Virus record (IMG/VR): IMGVR_UViG_3300045051_000090
Location: 1 to 42,684 of that record
DNA length: 42,684 nt
Source of the DNA: a virus
Reading direction: 5' to 3' (one strand)
The notes below the pieces were generated by a model. That model made no database searches. It saw only the letters and a list, made by a program, of their open reading frames with translations, and had not been told where the DNA came from. A program made the position numbers and the translations under genes. Within the stretch, counting starts at the first letter, position 1, and every line of letters starts with the position of its first letter. Shown one piece after another: positions 1 through 6,595 of the stretch.

Positions 1-127
1 AAAAGGTGGCAAGGCATTAGCGGCTGCTATTCTTAAATCTTGTGATTCTGCATACGTTGAACCACGACTAGTTGAACAACCAAAACCAGTAACTCCAGTA
101 GAGACACCGGCAGAAAAACCACAAGTT
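1..127. repeat. Assembly-overlap repeat, left copy
   Basis: Identical to 42558-42684. The amidase reading frame is continuous if the two copies are merged, which shows that the molecule is circular or circularly permuted. The length of 127 is a common assembler k-mer, so a biological direct terminal repeat is less likely. Confidence 0.95.
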
Positions 128-412
128 CCACAGCCAGAGCCTGCACCAGTTACTCCAACTCCACCAGTAGTTGTTGAGCAACCAAAGGTTGAGACACCTT
201 CACCAAAAGGTGAGATTAGCAAGACTGAAATAATCGCTTCATTACGAGGTGGATTATACACATTCGGCGGAATCGTCGGAGCGCAGTTAGTTTTAATCGC
301 TGCTCAAATCCAAACTGGCAGAGTAGATTTTAAGACCATCGGTCTAACTCTACTTGCAACATTCCTTTCAATTTTTGGCAACATTGTCAAAAAGACATTC
401 GAAGGTAAATAG
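1..412 (+). CDS. N-acetylmuramoyl-L-alanine amidase with membrane tail, C-terminal part
   Basis: This is the 3' part of the endolysin gene that starts at 42055 and crosses the circular junction. The reading frame begins at base 2 and ends with TAG at 410-412. The joined gene is 915 bp (304 residues). This part encodes the end of the amidase domain, a Pro/Glu/Val-rich linker (about residues 190-237) and then two hydrophobic helices (about 253-271 and 281-297) separated by a short polar turn and ending in a Lys-containing tail. The two-helix hairpin resembles a small holin or a membrane anchor. It was inferred by eye, not by a predictor. A terminator follows at once, so this is the last gene of the late operon. 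Confidence 0.9.
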   Translation, partial: KGGKALAAAILKSCDSAYVEPRLVEQPKPVTPVETPAEKPQVPQPEPAPVTPTPPVVVEQPKVETPSPKGEISKTEIIASLRGGLYTFGGIVGAQLVLIAAQIQTGRVDFKTIGLTLLATFLSIFGNIVKKTFEGK

Positions 413-437
413 GGTAACTCCTCCGCCCTTTTACATA

Positions 438-470
438 TAAAAAGACACCCAATCGGGTGTCTTTTTTTTA
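438..470. terminator. Bidirectional rho-independent terminator
   Basis: Perfect stem AGACACCC (443-450) / GGGTGTCT (455-462) with loop AATC, extended by A-T pairs on both sides. A run of T follows on the plus strand (462-469) and a run of A precedes it, so it also works on the minus strand. It sits between the converging endolysin and NinG-like genes and ends both operons. Confidence 0.93.
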
Positions 471-869
471 TTCTAGCTCTTTGATTTTGGCTAGAATCTC
501 TTTATTTAATTGTTCTAGCTCGTCGATCGTAAATGACTGCGAGGATTTGTCTAATTCTTCTAGTTCGTCTATGACTGCTTGACCGTAGTAAAACAGCATA
601 TAGCGGTAGTATGGGATTAGGTTGCCGTGTTTGAAGACGTTACAACCGACACATTGAGGGTGAACATTTCTCTCATCAAAAAGAACTGCGTTGTGTCTTC
701 CCGGAATAAAGTGTCCTGCTTGCATTTCTTTCCAAGGTTTCTGAACTTGGCAGGTGACACAGGTTACATAGCCCCTGTGGTCGGCATACTTCATTCGGAT
801 ATACTTACTAAAGTTTCCCCAGACTTTGTCCTTGACTGACGACAGTTTTACGGGTTTTTTCTTTGCCAT
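468..869 (-). CDS. ninG: NinG/Rap-like HNH-type recombination nuclease
   Basis: 133 residues. The pattern matches the lambda NinG (Rap) family: a zinc pair CVTC at 37-40, AGHF near 52-55, then NVHPQCVGCN near 68-77 followed by a GN..Y element. Family members act on branched recombination intermediates. This fits the ERF annealing protein and PD-(D/E)XK nuclease encoded at 13.9-15.2 kb. The tail from about residue 100 is an acidic coiled-coil-like helix. The last gene of the minus operon, it ends inside the shared terminator. Its start overlaps the small upstream gene by 62 bp. The family is a good match; activity on Holliday junctions is inferred. Confidence 0.85.
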   Translation of the reverse strand: MAKKKPVKLSSVKDKVWGNFSKYIRMKYADHRGYVTCVTCQVQKPWKEMQAGHFIPGRHNAVLFDERNVHPQCVGCNVFKHGNLIPYYRYMLFYYGQAVIDELEELDKSSQSFTIDELEQLNKEILAKIKELE

Positions 870-975
870 TGTCTTCCATTACTACTTGCCCTAGAAATTT
901 ACCATTATCGTCGAAGACGGCTGATAATTTCTTTCCGGCGATTAAGTCTTCCTTTGTTGCTCTTCTAAAAATCAT
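808..975 (-). CDS. Hypothetical 55-residue protein
   Basis: Small frame starting MIFRRATKED and ending SLGKL. The ATG overlaps the stop of the glycosyltransferase gene by an ATGA junction and has a GGAGAGAAG ribosome site 3 bases upstream. Its 3' end overlaps the NinG-like gene by 62 bp in another frame. Basic at both ends with one short beta-like stretch (KLSAVFDDNGKFLGQVV). No family recognised. The good ribosome site and ATGA coupling are the reasons for calling it. Confidence 0.6.
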   Translation of the reverse strand: MIFRRATKEDLIAGKKLSAVFDDNGKFLGQVVMEDNGKEKTRKTVVSQGQSLGKL

Positions 976-1589
976 TTCTTCTCTCCGTCCTTATCGAGTG
1001 CATAAATCTCGTGAGTGCCGTTATTGAGGTATTTACCTCCCCAATTACGGGTTCGCAAGTGTTTGACATCTTCTAGCATTGTTAGCGGAATGCCCTTGTC
1101 GTGAAGGAGTTTACAGAAATAAACATCTTCACCACCCCAATCTCTCTTAACCTTCTTCCACTCATATTTGCCGTTCTGTTCAATTAAGGCAATATCTGTT
1201 CTGAAGTAGGGCTTTTCGAGTTGCTCGAAAACCTCTGCGTTGATTAAGATACAGCCGAACCCTGCGTATTTGAAGTCGCCCTGTTCTCCTGCTGCTTTCG
1301 TCCCTGTTTGCATATAATAGTCGGCTGCGACAACTGGCTGATTTAGTGCGATTGCACTATTTAACCACCCGACGCGAGGAACAATATCGTCGTCTACAAA
1401 CCAAATCTTAGTTGCCCCCATTGCCAACGCCCTTGCGACAAGTTCGTTTCGGCAATCTGGTAACGGTGAGTCGTGAGTAAAGAGAATAAACTTGCGGTCT
1501 TCCGATTCAAGCACACTCAAATTACCAAGGACATTTTCCATTGTTCGGGAGTTGATTAAACCCCTAGTTGGTAAACATACTCCTATCAT
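972..1589 (-). CDS. GT-A fold glycosyltransferase-like protein
   Basis: 205 residues. The N-terminus MIGVCLPTRG reads as the first strand of a nucleotide-sugar fold, THDSPLPDCRNELVARAL as its helix, and WFVDDDIVP (63-71) supplies a DXD-type metal site. A downstream WGGEDVYF (151-158) is the usual acceptor-side ED motif of family 2 transferases. It is short, so probably a single catalytic domain without a membrane segment, and would act in the cytosol. The substrate is unknown: candidates are a modified phage base, a virion protein or a host surface precursor. No base hydroxymethylase is encoded here, which argues against T4-like DNA glucosylation. ATGA overlap with the next gene. Confidence 0.75.
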   Translation of the reverse strand: MIGVCLPTRGLINSRTMENVLGNLSVLESEDRKFILFTHDSPLPDCRNELVARALAMGATKIWFVDDDIVPRVGWLNSAIALNQPVVAADYYMQTGTKAAGEQGDFKYAGFGCILINAEVFEQLEKPYFRTDIALIEQNGKYEWKKVKRDWGGEDVYFCKLLHDKGIPLTMLEDVKHLRTRNWGGKYLNNGTHEIYALDKDGEKK

Positions 1590-1771
1590 TCTTCCTCCTC
1601 TGAACTCATTGCGAATCCTATACAGCTTGCCAACTCTCTTCTTTGTTCGTTCTTATAGTCTTCGTCAATCCATACATCGTGGACTGGTGACTCTTTCTCA
1701 AGCTCTATTGCCTCTATTGCAGAATTAGCCATAATATATTTCCTAACAATATATCTATCCTTTTTCACCAC
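1586..1771 (-). CDS. Hypothetical acidic protein
   Basis: 61 residues, starting MVKKDRYIVRKY and ending in a run of Glu. It overlaps the glycosyltransferase start by 4 bp and the preceding gene by 7 bp, so it is translationally coupled in the operon. The sequence IMANSAIEAIELEKESPVHDVWID resembles small phage proteins with one beta hairpin and a helix. Function unknown. Confidence 0.7.
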   Translation of the reverse strand: MVKKDRYIVRKYIMANSAIEAIELEKESPVHDVWIDEDYKNEQRRELASCIGFAMSSEEEE

Positions 1772-2052
1772 TTGCCTCCGTCTCCGTAAACGTGTTCTAA
1801 TAGTGATTCTTCTGTCAGAGTCGTTAAGGCTCTTTTAAGGTCAGCTTCCGTTACATAATCAACAATGTTTTCTACATCTCGAAGGTAGCGAACTCTAACC
1901 GATTTTTTGACCCACTTTTCATTATTTTCAGCACGGTTCAGACGCAATAACGCGTTTTTCGCTCGAAAATGATGTGTTGCCGCTTTCCCGTCTTCTCCGA
2001 CGAAAATCAGCGAATAAGCAAGTCTTGATAAGTAATCGGCTTTTCTAGCCAT
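1765..2052 (-). CDS. Hypothetical basic protein
   Basis: 95 residues, rich in Arg and Lys in the first two thirds, with no recognised motif. Start chosen at the ATG at 2052 because GGGGAGAAGA lies just upstream; this gives a 46 bp overlap with the preceding gene in another frame. The end overlaps the following gene by 7 bp. Function unknown. Confidence 0.7.
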   Translation of the reverse strand: MARKADYLSRLAYSLIFVGEDGKAATHHFRAKNALLRLNRAENNEKWVKKSVRVRYLRDVENIVDYVTEADLKRALTTLTEESLLEHVYGDGGKW

Positions 2053-2240
2053 TCTTCTCCCCTATCGTTGTTTAACTCTACCCCTCCGGGTATGCCTTCT
2101 TTTGCCATACAACAAACGTGATACCCTTTGAACTTTCCAACCGTTAGCGGACAAAACCGCTCATACCTGTATTTAGGACATCGACCGTCTTTGAAGTATG
2201 CTGCACAATGCAAGTCTCTACTTTGATTAAAATCGGTCAT
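2007..2240 (-). CDS. Hypothetical cysteine-containing protein
   Basis: 77 residues with five Cys (HCAAYF, GRCPKY, RFCPLT, HVCCMA), arranged like a small metal-binding or Fe-S knuckle protein. It overlaps its upstream neighbour by 4 bp (ATGA) and its downstream neighbour by 46 bp. No named family can be assigned. Zinc or Fe-S binding is inferred from Cys spacing only. Confidence 0.7.
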   Translation of the reverse strand: MTDFNQSRDLHCAAYFKDGRCPKYRYERFCPLTVGKFKGYHVCCMAKEGIPGGVELNNDRGEEWLEKPITYQDLLIR

Positions 2241-2500
2241 ATCAATTTTTCCTGTTTAAGTTGCGGTGTCGGTTCTGGGATTTTCTCCTCCTCTACAATC
2301 CACCAATTAGGGTCGAGAGCAGGTTCGAATATCTTTGCTTGACGGTTGTCCTTGAAGTATTTATACCTCTTCCAAACAGCTTGAGTCATTTGGGTTTTTT
2401 GGGCGAGAGTGAGGCTTCCGTTGAAGGTTATTTTCTCTCCAACCATTCTGAAAACCTCACCATCGTCAGCTTTCGCTAAGAACTCGTCCCAATTAGACAT
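2237..2500 (-). CDS. Hypothetical protein
   Basis: 87 residues, with a Trp-rich middle (NWWIVEEEK) and a charged C-terminus. Ribosome site AAGGGGAC just upstream of the ATG. It abuts the preceding gene. No recognised domain. Confidence 0.7.
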   Translation of the reverse strand: MSNWDEFLAKADDGEVFRMVGEKITFNGSLTLAQKTQMTQAVWKRYKYFKDNRQAKIFEPALDPNWWIVEEEKIPEPTPQLKQEKLI

Positions 2501-2860
2501 CTAGTCCCCTTGTATTTCTGGGTCGTTGATTAGTCGTGAACCGGCAGGTGCAACTAATCCTTGTAATTGTTCTCTAAGGGTAATCAAGTAGACAAGAGTA
2601 TCGGTCGCTTCTTGAATTGCGTTGTCTAATGCCCCCGGTTTTTGCCAGAGTTTACCGCCGTGTTCGTGTTGACCATTTCGGTATCTGACATTGATTGATT
2701 CGTGAACTTGGTCTAAAACTCTTGAAAGGTGAGCTTCACTACCTGCGTCCATATCATAATGATTCTTCTTCCAATCCTCGAATGCGTCTTGAACTTGGTC
2801 TACTGAAATACCGTGTTCAACTACTGGTTCGATTTTTGGTGCTTTTACTCGTTTAGCCAC
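2501..2860 (-). CDS. MazG-like nucleotide pyrophosphohydrolase, tentative
   Basis: 119 residues. The segment RNGQHEHGGKLWQKPG followed by AIQEATDTLVYLI has the EHG...E-x-x-D layout of the all-alpha NTP pyrophosphohydrolase (MazG/dCTPase-like) fold seen in many phages, which would hydrolyse a nucleoside triphosphate to the monophosphate and pyrophosphate. Only one acidic motif is clear, so the call is tentative. The start chosen is the GTG at 2860, which overlaps the TAG of the upstream gene and has AGGTG at good spacing; a GTG three codons upstream is also possible. Confidence 0.5.
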   Translation of the reverse strand: MAKRVKAPKIEPVVEHGISVDQVQDAFEDWKKNHYDMDAGSEAHLSRVLDQVHESINVRYRNGQHEHGGKLWQKPGALDNAIQEATDTLVYLITLREQLQGLVAPAGSRLINDPEIQGD

Positions 2861-3204
2861 TAGAAACACCTATTGTTATAGCCACCGCATTCGCCACGTT
2901 CAATCCGTGCTGCCTCGGCTCTTAATGTTGGGTCTTGTGCATAAACTCGTAGTAGGTGGAAGTAATCTCTATTTGTCATAGACATTTGCTCTTCCCTTGC
3001 TCCCCTTGAACCTTGAAGATAATCAAGTTTCATTTTGTATTCCCCGATTGTTCGGTTCGCTTTTTCTAGTTCTCGTGAGTAGTAGTCTCTGTCATAAGAC
3101 AGTTCGTCTACCTTAACTTGGAACTGGACAATAGCCGATTCGAGGGATTTGATTCGTTTGTCTTTTTTGTCCACCTTTGCAGGTGCTTTTTTCGCTGTTG
3201 CCAT
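2860..3204 (-). CDS. Coiled-coil hypothetical protein
   Basis: 114 residues. A Lys/Ala-rich start (MATAKKAPAKVDKK) is followed by a heptad-like coil from about 16 to 70, then a short basic tail with two Cys. Strong ribosome site GAGGAGAAG. Its start lies 92 bp inside the 3' end of the upstream gene. Function unknown. Confidence 0.7.
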   Translation of the reverse strand: MATAKKAPAKVDKKDKRIKSLESAIVQFQVKVDELSYDRDYYSRELEKANRTIGEYKMKLDYLQGSRGAREEQMSMTNRDYFHLLRVYAQDPTLRAEAARIERGECGGYNNRCF

Positions 3205-3877
3205 TTCTTCTCCTCTTTAGATAATTGTGTAATTTTGCTTGTCGTCTATACTTCTCTTTTGAATCAACCTCTTGCTCTTCATACTTCTCAATTTTCTCTC
3301 CGTCATAAGTATAAAGTTGCTTTTCTTCTTCTTTTTCCTCGAAGATACCCATCTTATATACTTCGTCGAAGTGAACGTCCATTGCCTTATTTATAAGAGC
3401 AGACATCTCTTCTTGGTATTTTCTTTGTTGCTCGGCCATTCTTTCTTGTTCGATTGCAACGCCCGTTGCCGTTTGATACATTACCGCCTTGTCGTCCCGA
3501 TAAGCCATCTGTCGGTTATACTGGAAATCCCTGTTTGTAAAGGCGATCGGATAACCACAGTCTCGACATCTTTGGGTATGTCCCAAGGCCTGCCGGACAT
3601 AGCGCTCAATCGCTTCGATACCAAGGTCAAATACGTGGAACGCGTGTTGTTGAAAACCACAACCGCAGGGGCATTTGCCAGTAATTTTGAAGATTGAACC
3701 GTGAGTGTGCATTTGCTGCTCTTGGTCGATTTGTAAAAGGTCATACCGGTCTTGAAGGTATTTTAGAAGAGTGTTAGACGAGCCTTGCGCGTATGGTGAT
3801 ACTGTTGCAAAAGCCATTGCTTCCTCTCTAGCCATTAGCATTTCTTTAGCCCAGAACTCCGGGACACAGAAATCCAT
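3113..3877 (-). CDS. Hypothetical zinc-ribbon protein
   Basis: 254 residues. Two Cys pairs, KCPCGCGF near 68-75 and RCRDCGYP near 103-110, form a probable zinc ribbon. The second half is charged and helical (EEKEEEKQ) and ends in a basic Cys-containing tail. The last 92 bp overlap the next gene, so the basic tail may be a by-product of frame overlap. No family assigned. It lies in a run of structural-looking helical genes of the minus operon. Confidence 0.7.
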   Translation of the reverse strand: MDFCVPEFWAKEMLMAREEAMAFATVSPYAQGSSNTLLKYLQDRYDLLQIDQEQQMHTHGSIFKITGKCPCGCGFQQHAFHVFDLGIEAIERYVRQALGHTQRCRDCGYPIAFTNRDFQYNRQMAYRDDKAVMYQTATGVAIEQERMAEQQRKYQEEMSALINKAMDVHFDEVYKMGIFEEKEEEKQLYTYDGEKIEKYEEQEVDSKEKYRRQAKLHNYLKRRRNGNSEKSTCKGGQKRQTNQIPRIGYCPVPS

Positions 3878-4299
3878 TACTTACCTTCTTTTTTTGCTCC
3901 TGCTGAAACTGCTAGAGTGTCAATTTTGACTTCTGGTAGTTTGTTTAGTAGTCCAGTAACTAGGTCTTTTACGTCGTAAATATCGCCAGATAGGTCTACC
4001 ATTTCTCGAAGCATTTGAACTTCTTTTTGAGCCTCTGCTGCTGATTGATTTGCCTTATTAACTGCGTTAGTTTTTTCTAGCTCAATCTTTGAAGCCTTAA
4101 TTGCAGCGTCTCTTTCCATATCTTTGATTTTGTTGTCATAATCCGTAGTTAAATCTTTAACTTCGTCTTTATGAGCTTGTTTAACATCTCGTAGCTCTTC
4201 TTCAAGTCTCTCGTTGATTGACTCTGCTCTCTCAACGTCGGCTTCAAGCATTTCTACTTGTTCTTTTAGTTCTGCGTTTGTTACCAACAAATTAAACAT
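3877..4299 (-). CDS. Coiled-coil hypothetical protein
   Basis: 140 residues, almost wholly a Glu/Lys/Ala-rich coiled coil from about 5 to 105 (ELKEQVEMLEADVERAESI and onward), with a short C-terminal region. Ribosome site GAGGAGAG before the ATG. It overlaps the neighbours on both sides by 1 bp. Probably an oligomeric cytosolic protein; role unknown. Confidence 0.75.
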   Translation of the reverse strand: MFNLLVTNAELKEQVEMLEADVERAESINERLEEELRDVKQAHKDEVKDLTTDYDNKIKDMERDAAIKASKIELEKTNAVNKANQSAAEAQKEVQMLREMVDLSGDIYDVKDLVTGLLNKLPEVKIDTLAVSAGAKKEGK

Positions 4300-4673
4300 T
4301 ATTTTCTCTCCTCTTCATTTTTATCGTTCCAAATCCAACCGAATAAAATCCAATATGTGAACCAGTTGTTACAGAATGAATTATCATATCTGACTGTTGA
4401 AGGCGCTCGATAACCTGTGTATGTTCTACCAGTTTTAACGTCTACCTTCGGGGTTCTTGGTGTTGTTACTCGTGGAGTTGTTGTCCTAGGCGTTGTCGTC
4501 CTAGGTGTTGTTGTTCTTGGTGTCGTCGTCCTTGGGACTGACGGCGTTGTTGTTCTTGGTGCGACTGGAGCAGTCCTTACGGGCATACTCGGTCTCACAC
4601 TAGTAGCAGCGATAGCCGGAGTTACAATTCCTAGACATAGAACTAACATTATTGTTGTTACAAAGACTTTCAT
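4299..4673 (-). CDS. Secreted or membrane protein with TTTPR repeats
   Basis: 124 residues. A typical signal peptide (basic MK, then VFVTTIMLVLCLGIVTPAIA, with a likely AIA cleavage site) leads into a Pro/Thr/Arg region with about four tandem TTTPR units plus variants (residues about 40-75). The C-terminus has an aromatic hydrophobic segment (WFTYWILFGWIW) ending in a charged tail, as in a membrane anchor. The repeats are 15 bp DNA repeats near 4470-4550 with third-base variation, so the peptide is conserved. It would lie in the host envelope. Possible roles are superinfection exclusion or envelope remodelling; both are guesses. Confidence 0.75.
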   Translation of the reverse strand: MKVFVTTIMLVLCLGIVTPAIAATSVRPSMPVRTAPVAPRTTTPSVPRTTTPRTTTPRTTTPRTTTPRVTTPRTPKVDVKTGRTYTGYRAPSTVRYDNSFCNNWFTYWILFGWIWNDKNEEERK

Positions 4674-4681
4674 ATTCTCTC

Positions 4682-5431
4682 CTAATTGTAGATTTTGTTA
4701 TTGAATAGCGTCTTATGTCCGATAATCGGAATGTCTTGAATAAAGTAACGGTTTTCGTCGACTACTTTAGTAATAAGGACTAATCCTTGTTGCCAATCTG
4801 GGTCAGAACAATACTCTGGGTCTAAACCACATAGACAACCGCTTCCCACTCCCACAACCGTTTTCTCTTCGTCTCCGAATGTCTTGTAGAATTTACCTAG
4901 TTTATGAGTGTGTCCTTGGATAACCGTTTCGGCATATTTTAGGACTAGTTTCTTCTCGGACGCACAAGAGTTCGCAAGGGCGACGTCGAAGTGACCAATC
5001 ATTATCTTGCCAACGGTTGTGTAGGCGCTTCTGCCCTTAGAACGCACGTATTCGATACCACGTTCTTCTAACCGGAATAATTCTTCTATCGTGAGTGACC
5101 TTAGACTTGATAGCTCGGCAGCCTTGCTCCATAAATACTTTTGGAGTCGAGCCTCGTGGTTGCCTTCTACCCAGATAATCTGGGCTTTTTTAGCGACCGA
5201 ACGCAACTCTGATAATAGTTGGTTGCCGTAGTCTATTTCGTCTTGGAGCGATAAAGCTCGATTAGGGTCTTTGTCAAACCTAGAGACACCATAGAAATCT
5301 ATGAAATCCCCATTAAGGATTATCCGTTCCGGTTTCACATCTCGGACAATCTGTTTGGCTATATCCCACGTTATCCTGTCGACATATTCTCCGTGAACAT
5401 CTCCTAGGACAATCGTTTTCTCAAGTTTCAT
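4682..5431 (-). CDS. Calcineurin-like metallophosphoesterase
   Basis: 249 residues with all signature metal-binding motifs in order: GDVHG (10-14), NGDFID (about 40-45), GNHEA (about 90), GHF and QGHTH (about 172-176). The enzyme would hydrolyse a phosphomono- or diester using two metal ions. Similar phage enzymes act on nucleotides, proteins or RNA 2',3'-cyclic phosphates; here the substrate is unknown, though a 3'-end processing role alongside the RNA-repair genes at 10-12.8 kb is possible. Clear ribosome site AGGAGAG. Confidence 0.9.
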   Translation of the reverse strand: MKLEKTIVLGDVHGEYVDRITWDIAKQIVRDVKPERIILNGDFIDFYGVSRFDKDPNRALSLQDEIDYGNQLLSELRSVAKKAQIIWVEGNHEARLQKYLWSKAAELSSLRSLTIEELFRLEERGIEYVRSKGRSAYTTVGKIMIGHFDVALANSCASEKKLVLKYAETVIQGHTHKLGKFYKTFGDEEKTVVGVGSGCLCGLDPEYCSDPDWQQGLVLITKVVDENRYFIQDIPIIGHKTLFNNKIYN

Positions 5432-5437
5432 TCTCTC

Positions 5438-5770
5438 CTATTTCTTTTTTGGTGCTGTTTTAACTTCTAGGACTGGTGCTTCTTCTACTACTAGAGTTGT
5501 GCCTTGGTCTGCAAGTTCTGCTTCGATTTCTTCACGGTCGCCTTCTGCAATAGCAGTTTCGATCTCGTCAATTTCTTCAGCAGTTGGAACTTCAGTTTCC
5601 TCAACTTCCTCAACTTCAGCTTCAGCCATAACCGCTTCACGACGTTGTTGACTCTTAGATTTTTCAACTAGTGTAAATCCTTGTCTTGTTCGTTCTGCGA
5701 CTAGATGTTCTGCTACGCCCATTTGAATACCACTTGGGTTAATCATTTGAACATACTTTTCTTCTGACAT
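5438..5770 (-). CDS. Acidic hypothetical protein
   Basis: 110 residues. The N-terminal 40 residues (VQMINPSGIQMGVAEHLVAE) look like a small folded motif seen near the start of various phage head-associated proteins. The rest is a low-complexity Glu/Val tail ending in PKKK. Ribosome site AAGGAGGGG. First gene after the tRNA array, so it is probably co-transcribed with the tRNAs. Confidence 0.75.
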   Translation of the reverse strand: MSEEKYVQMINPSGIQMGVAEHLVAERTRQGFTLVEKSKSQQRREAVMAEAEVEEVEETEVPTAEEIDEIETAIAEGDREEIEAELADQGTTLVVEEAPVLEVKTAPKKK

Positions 5771-5796
5771 AGTTTTCCCCTCCTTTCTTTAGATTT

Positions 5797-5873
5797 TGGT
5801 CAGAGTGGCAGGAATCGAACCTGCGACCTCTGGACTCCAAGACCAGCGCGCTGACCAACTACGCTACACTCTG
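5797..5873 (-). tRNA. tRNA-Pro (UGG)
   Basis: 77 nt with encoded CCA. Acceptor CAGAGUG/CACUCUG, T loop UUCGAUU, anticodon loop CUUGGAG. The inner pair of the anticodon stem is U-U. The body closely resembles bacterial tRNA-Pro. Confidence 0.9.
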
Positions 5874-5877
5874 AAAT

Positions 5878-5952
5878 TGGTAGCGGGGGCAGGAATCGAA
5901 CCTGCGATAAACTGTTAATGAGACAGTTGAGATACCACTTCTCTACCCCGCC
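5878..5952 (-). tRNA. tRNA with CAU anticodon (elongator Met-like)
   Basis: 75 nt with encoded CCA. Anticodon loop CUCAUUA in stem AACUGU/ACAGUU; position 37 is U, where a purine is normal. Acceptor GGCGGGG/CCCCGCU has a G1-U72 wobble. The body is most like elongator Met; a lysidine-type Ile tRNA cannot be excluded. The 5' end directly touches the tRNA-Trp gene. Confidence 0.85.
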
Positions 5953-6021
5953 AGAACTAGGATTCGAACCTAGACTTTCGGTTTTGGAGACCGACGTGCT
6001 AACCATTGGCACTATTCTCCT
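5953..6021 (-). tRNA. tRNA-Trp (CCA), 3' acceptor strand incomplete
   Basis: Anticodon loop CUCCAAA in stem UCGGU/ACCGA, T arm CUAGG/CCUAG with loop UUCGAAU: a clear tRNA-Trp body. The 5' strand is AGGAGAA, but the 3' strand has only UUCU before the next tRNA begins, so three pairing bases, the discriminator and CCA are missing. Only 69 nt are encoded. Confidence 0.75.
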
Positions 6022-6025
6022 TTAT

Positions 6026-6100
6026 TGGCCCCTCCCCGGAGACTTGAACTCCGACTACCGTCGTGACAGGGCGGTGTGTTAACCGTTACACTAAGGAGAG
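6026..6100 (-). tRNA. tRNA-Asp (GUC)
   Basis: 75 nt with encoded GCCA end. Anticodon loop CUGUCAC, acceptor CUCUCCU/GGGAGGG with two G-U pairs, T loop UUCAAGU. One C-A mismatch lies in the anticodon stem. Confidence 0.88.
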
Positions 6101-6105
6101 ATATT

Positions 6106-6180
6106 TGGCTGCTAAGACAGGACTCGAACCTGTAACGCCCCGATTAACAGTCGGGTATTCTACCATTGAATTACTTAGCA
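6106..6180 (-). tRNA. tRNA-Asn (GUU)
   Basis: 75 nt with encoded GCCA end. Anticodon loop CUGUUAA in stem CCCGA/UCGGG; acceptor UGCUAAG/CUUAGCA fully paired. Confidence 0.93.
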
Positions 6181-6184
6181 TTAT

Positions 6185-6258
6185 TGGCTCTCGAGGAAGG
6201 ACTCGAACCTCCATTCACGGCTTCAAAGGCCGGTGTCCTACCTTTAGACGACTCGAGA
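6185..6258 (-). tRNA. tRNA-Gln (UUG)
   Basis: 74 nt with encoded GCCA end. Anticodon loop CUUUGAA, acceptor UCUCGAG/CUCGAGA fully paired. Confidence 0.93.
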
Positions 6259-6261
6259 ATA

Positions 6262-6346
6262 TGGTCACGGAGGAGAGACTCGAACTCTCAAGACCGAAGC
6301 CACAGGTTTCTAAAACCTGCGTGTATACCAGTTCCACCACTCCGCG
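6262..6346 (-). tRNA. tRNA-Leu (UAG)
   Basis: 85 nt class II tRNA with a long variable arm (GGCUUCGGUC) and encoded ACCA. Anticodon loop UUUAGAA, acceptor CGCGGAG/CUCCGUG. Confidence 0.92.
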
Positions 6347-6347
6347 A

Positions 6348-6423
6348 TGGTCGGGAAGTTGGGATTTGAACCCAAATGGCTGCCTTCACAAAGCAGAAGC
6401 CTAACCGTTAGCTGACTGTCCCG
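6348..6423 (-). tRNA. tRNA-His (GUG), unusual acceptor
   Basis: 76 nt with encoded ACCA. Anticodon loop UUGUGAA in stem CUGCU/GGCAG. The acceptor pairs CGGGA/UCCCG and AG/CU with one bulged C. The discriminator is A rather than C and no G lies at position -1, unlike most bacterial tRNA-His. Confidence 0.82.
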
Positions 6424-6424
6424 A

Positions 6425-6501
6425 TGGAGCTTCTTCGAGGAGTCGAACCCCGGACATCATACTTACAAGGTATGCGTTCTAACCAACTGAACTAAAGAAG
6501 C
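6425..6501 (-). tRNA. tRNA-Thr (UGU)
   Basis: 77 nt with encoded UCCA end. Anticodon loop CUUGUAA in stem CAUAC/GUAUG; acceptor GCUUCUU/AAGAAGC fully paired. Confidence 0.93.
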
Positions 6502-6503
6502 AT

Positions 6504-6595
6504 TGGAGGAAGGAGTGGGATTTGAACCCACGGACGCCCTTGCGAGCGCCAACAATTTTCAAGACTGCCTCGATAAACCACTCCGACACCCTTCC
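6504..6595 (-). tRNA. tRNA-Ser (UGA)
   Basis: 92 nt class II tRNA with a long variable arm and encoded UCCA. Anticodon loop CUUGAAA; acceptor GGAAGGG/UCCUUCC. Discriminator U instead of the common G. Confidence 0.9.

Noticed and set aside
1-127. Biological direct terminal repeats
   Set aside because: The length equals a standard assembler k-mer and the repeat lies inside the amidase gene, so an assembly overlap is the simpler view.
4417-4704. Plus-strand frame with GVVVLG repeats
   Set aside because: Shadow of the TTTPR-repeat gene on the other strand; no ribosome site.
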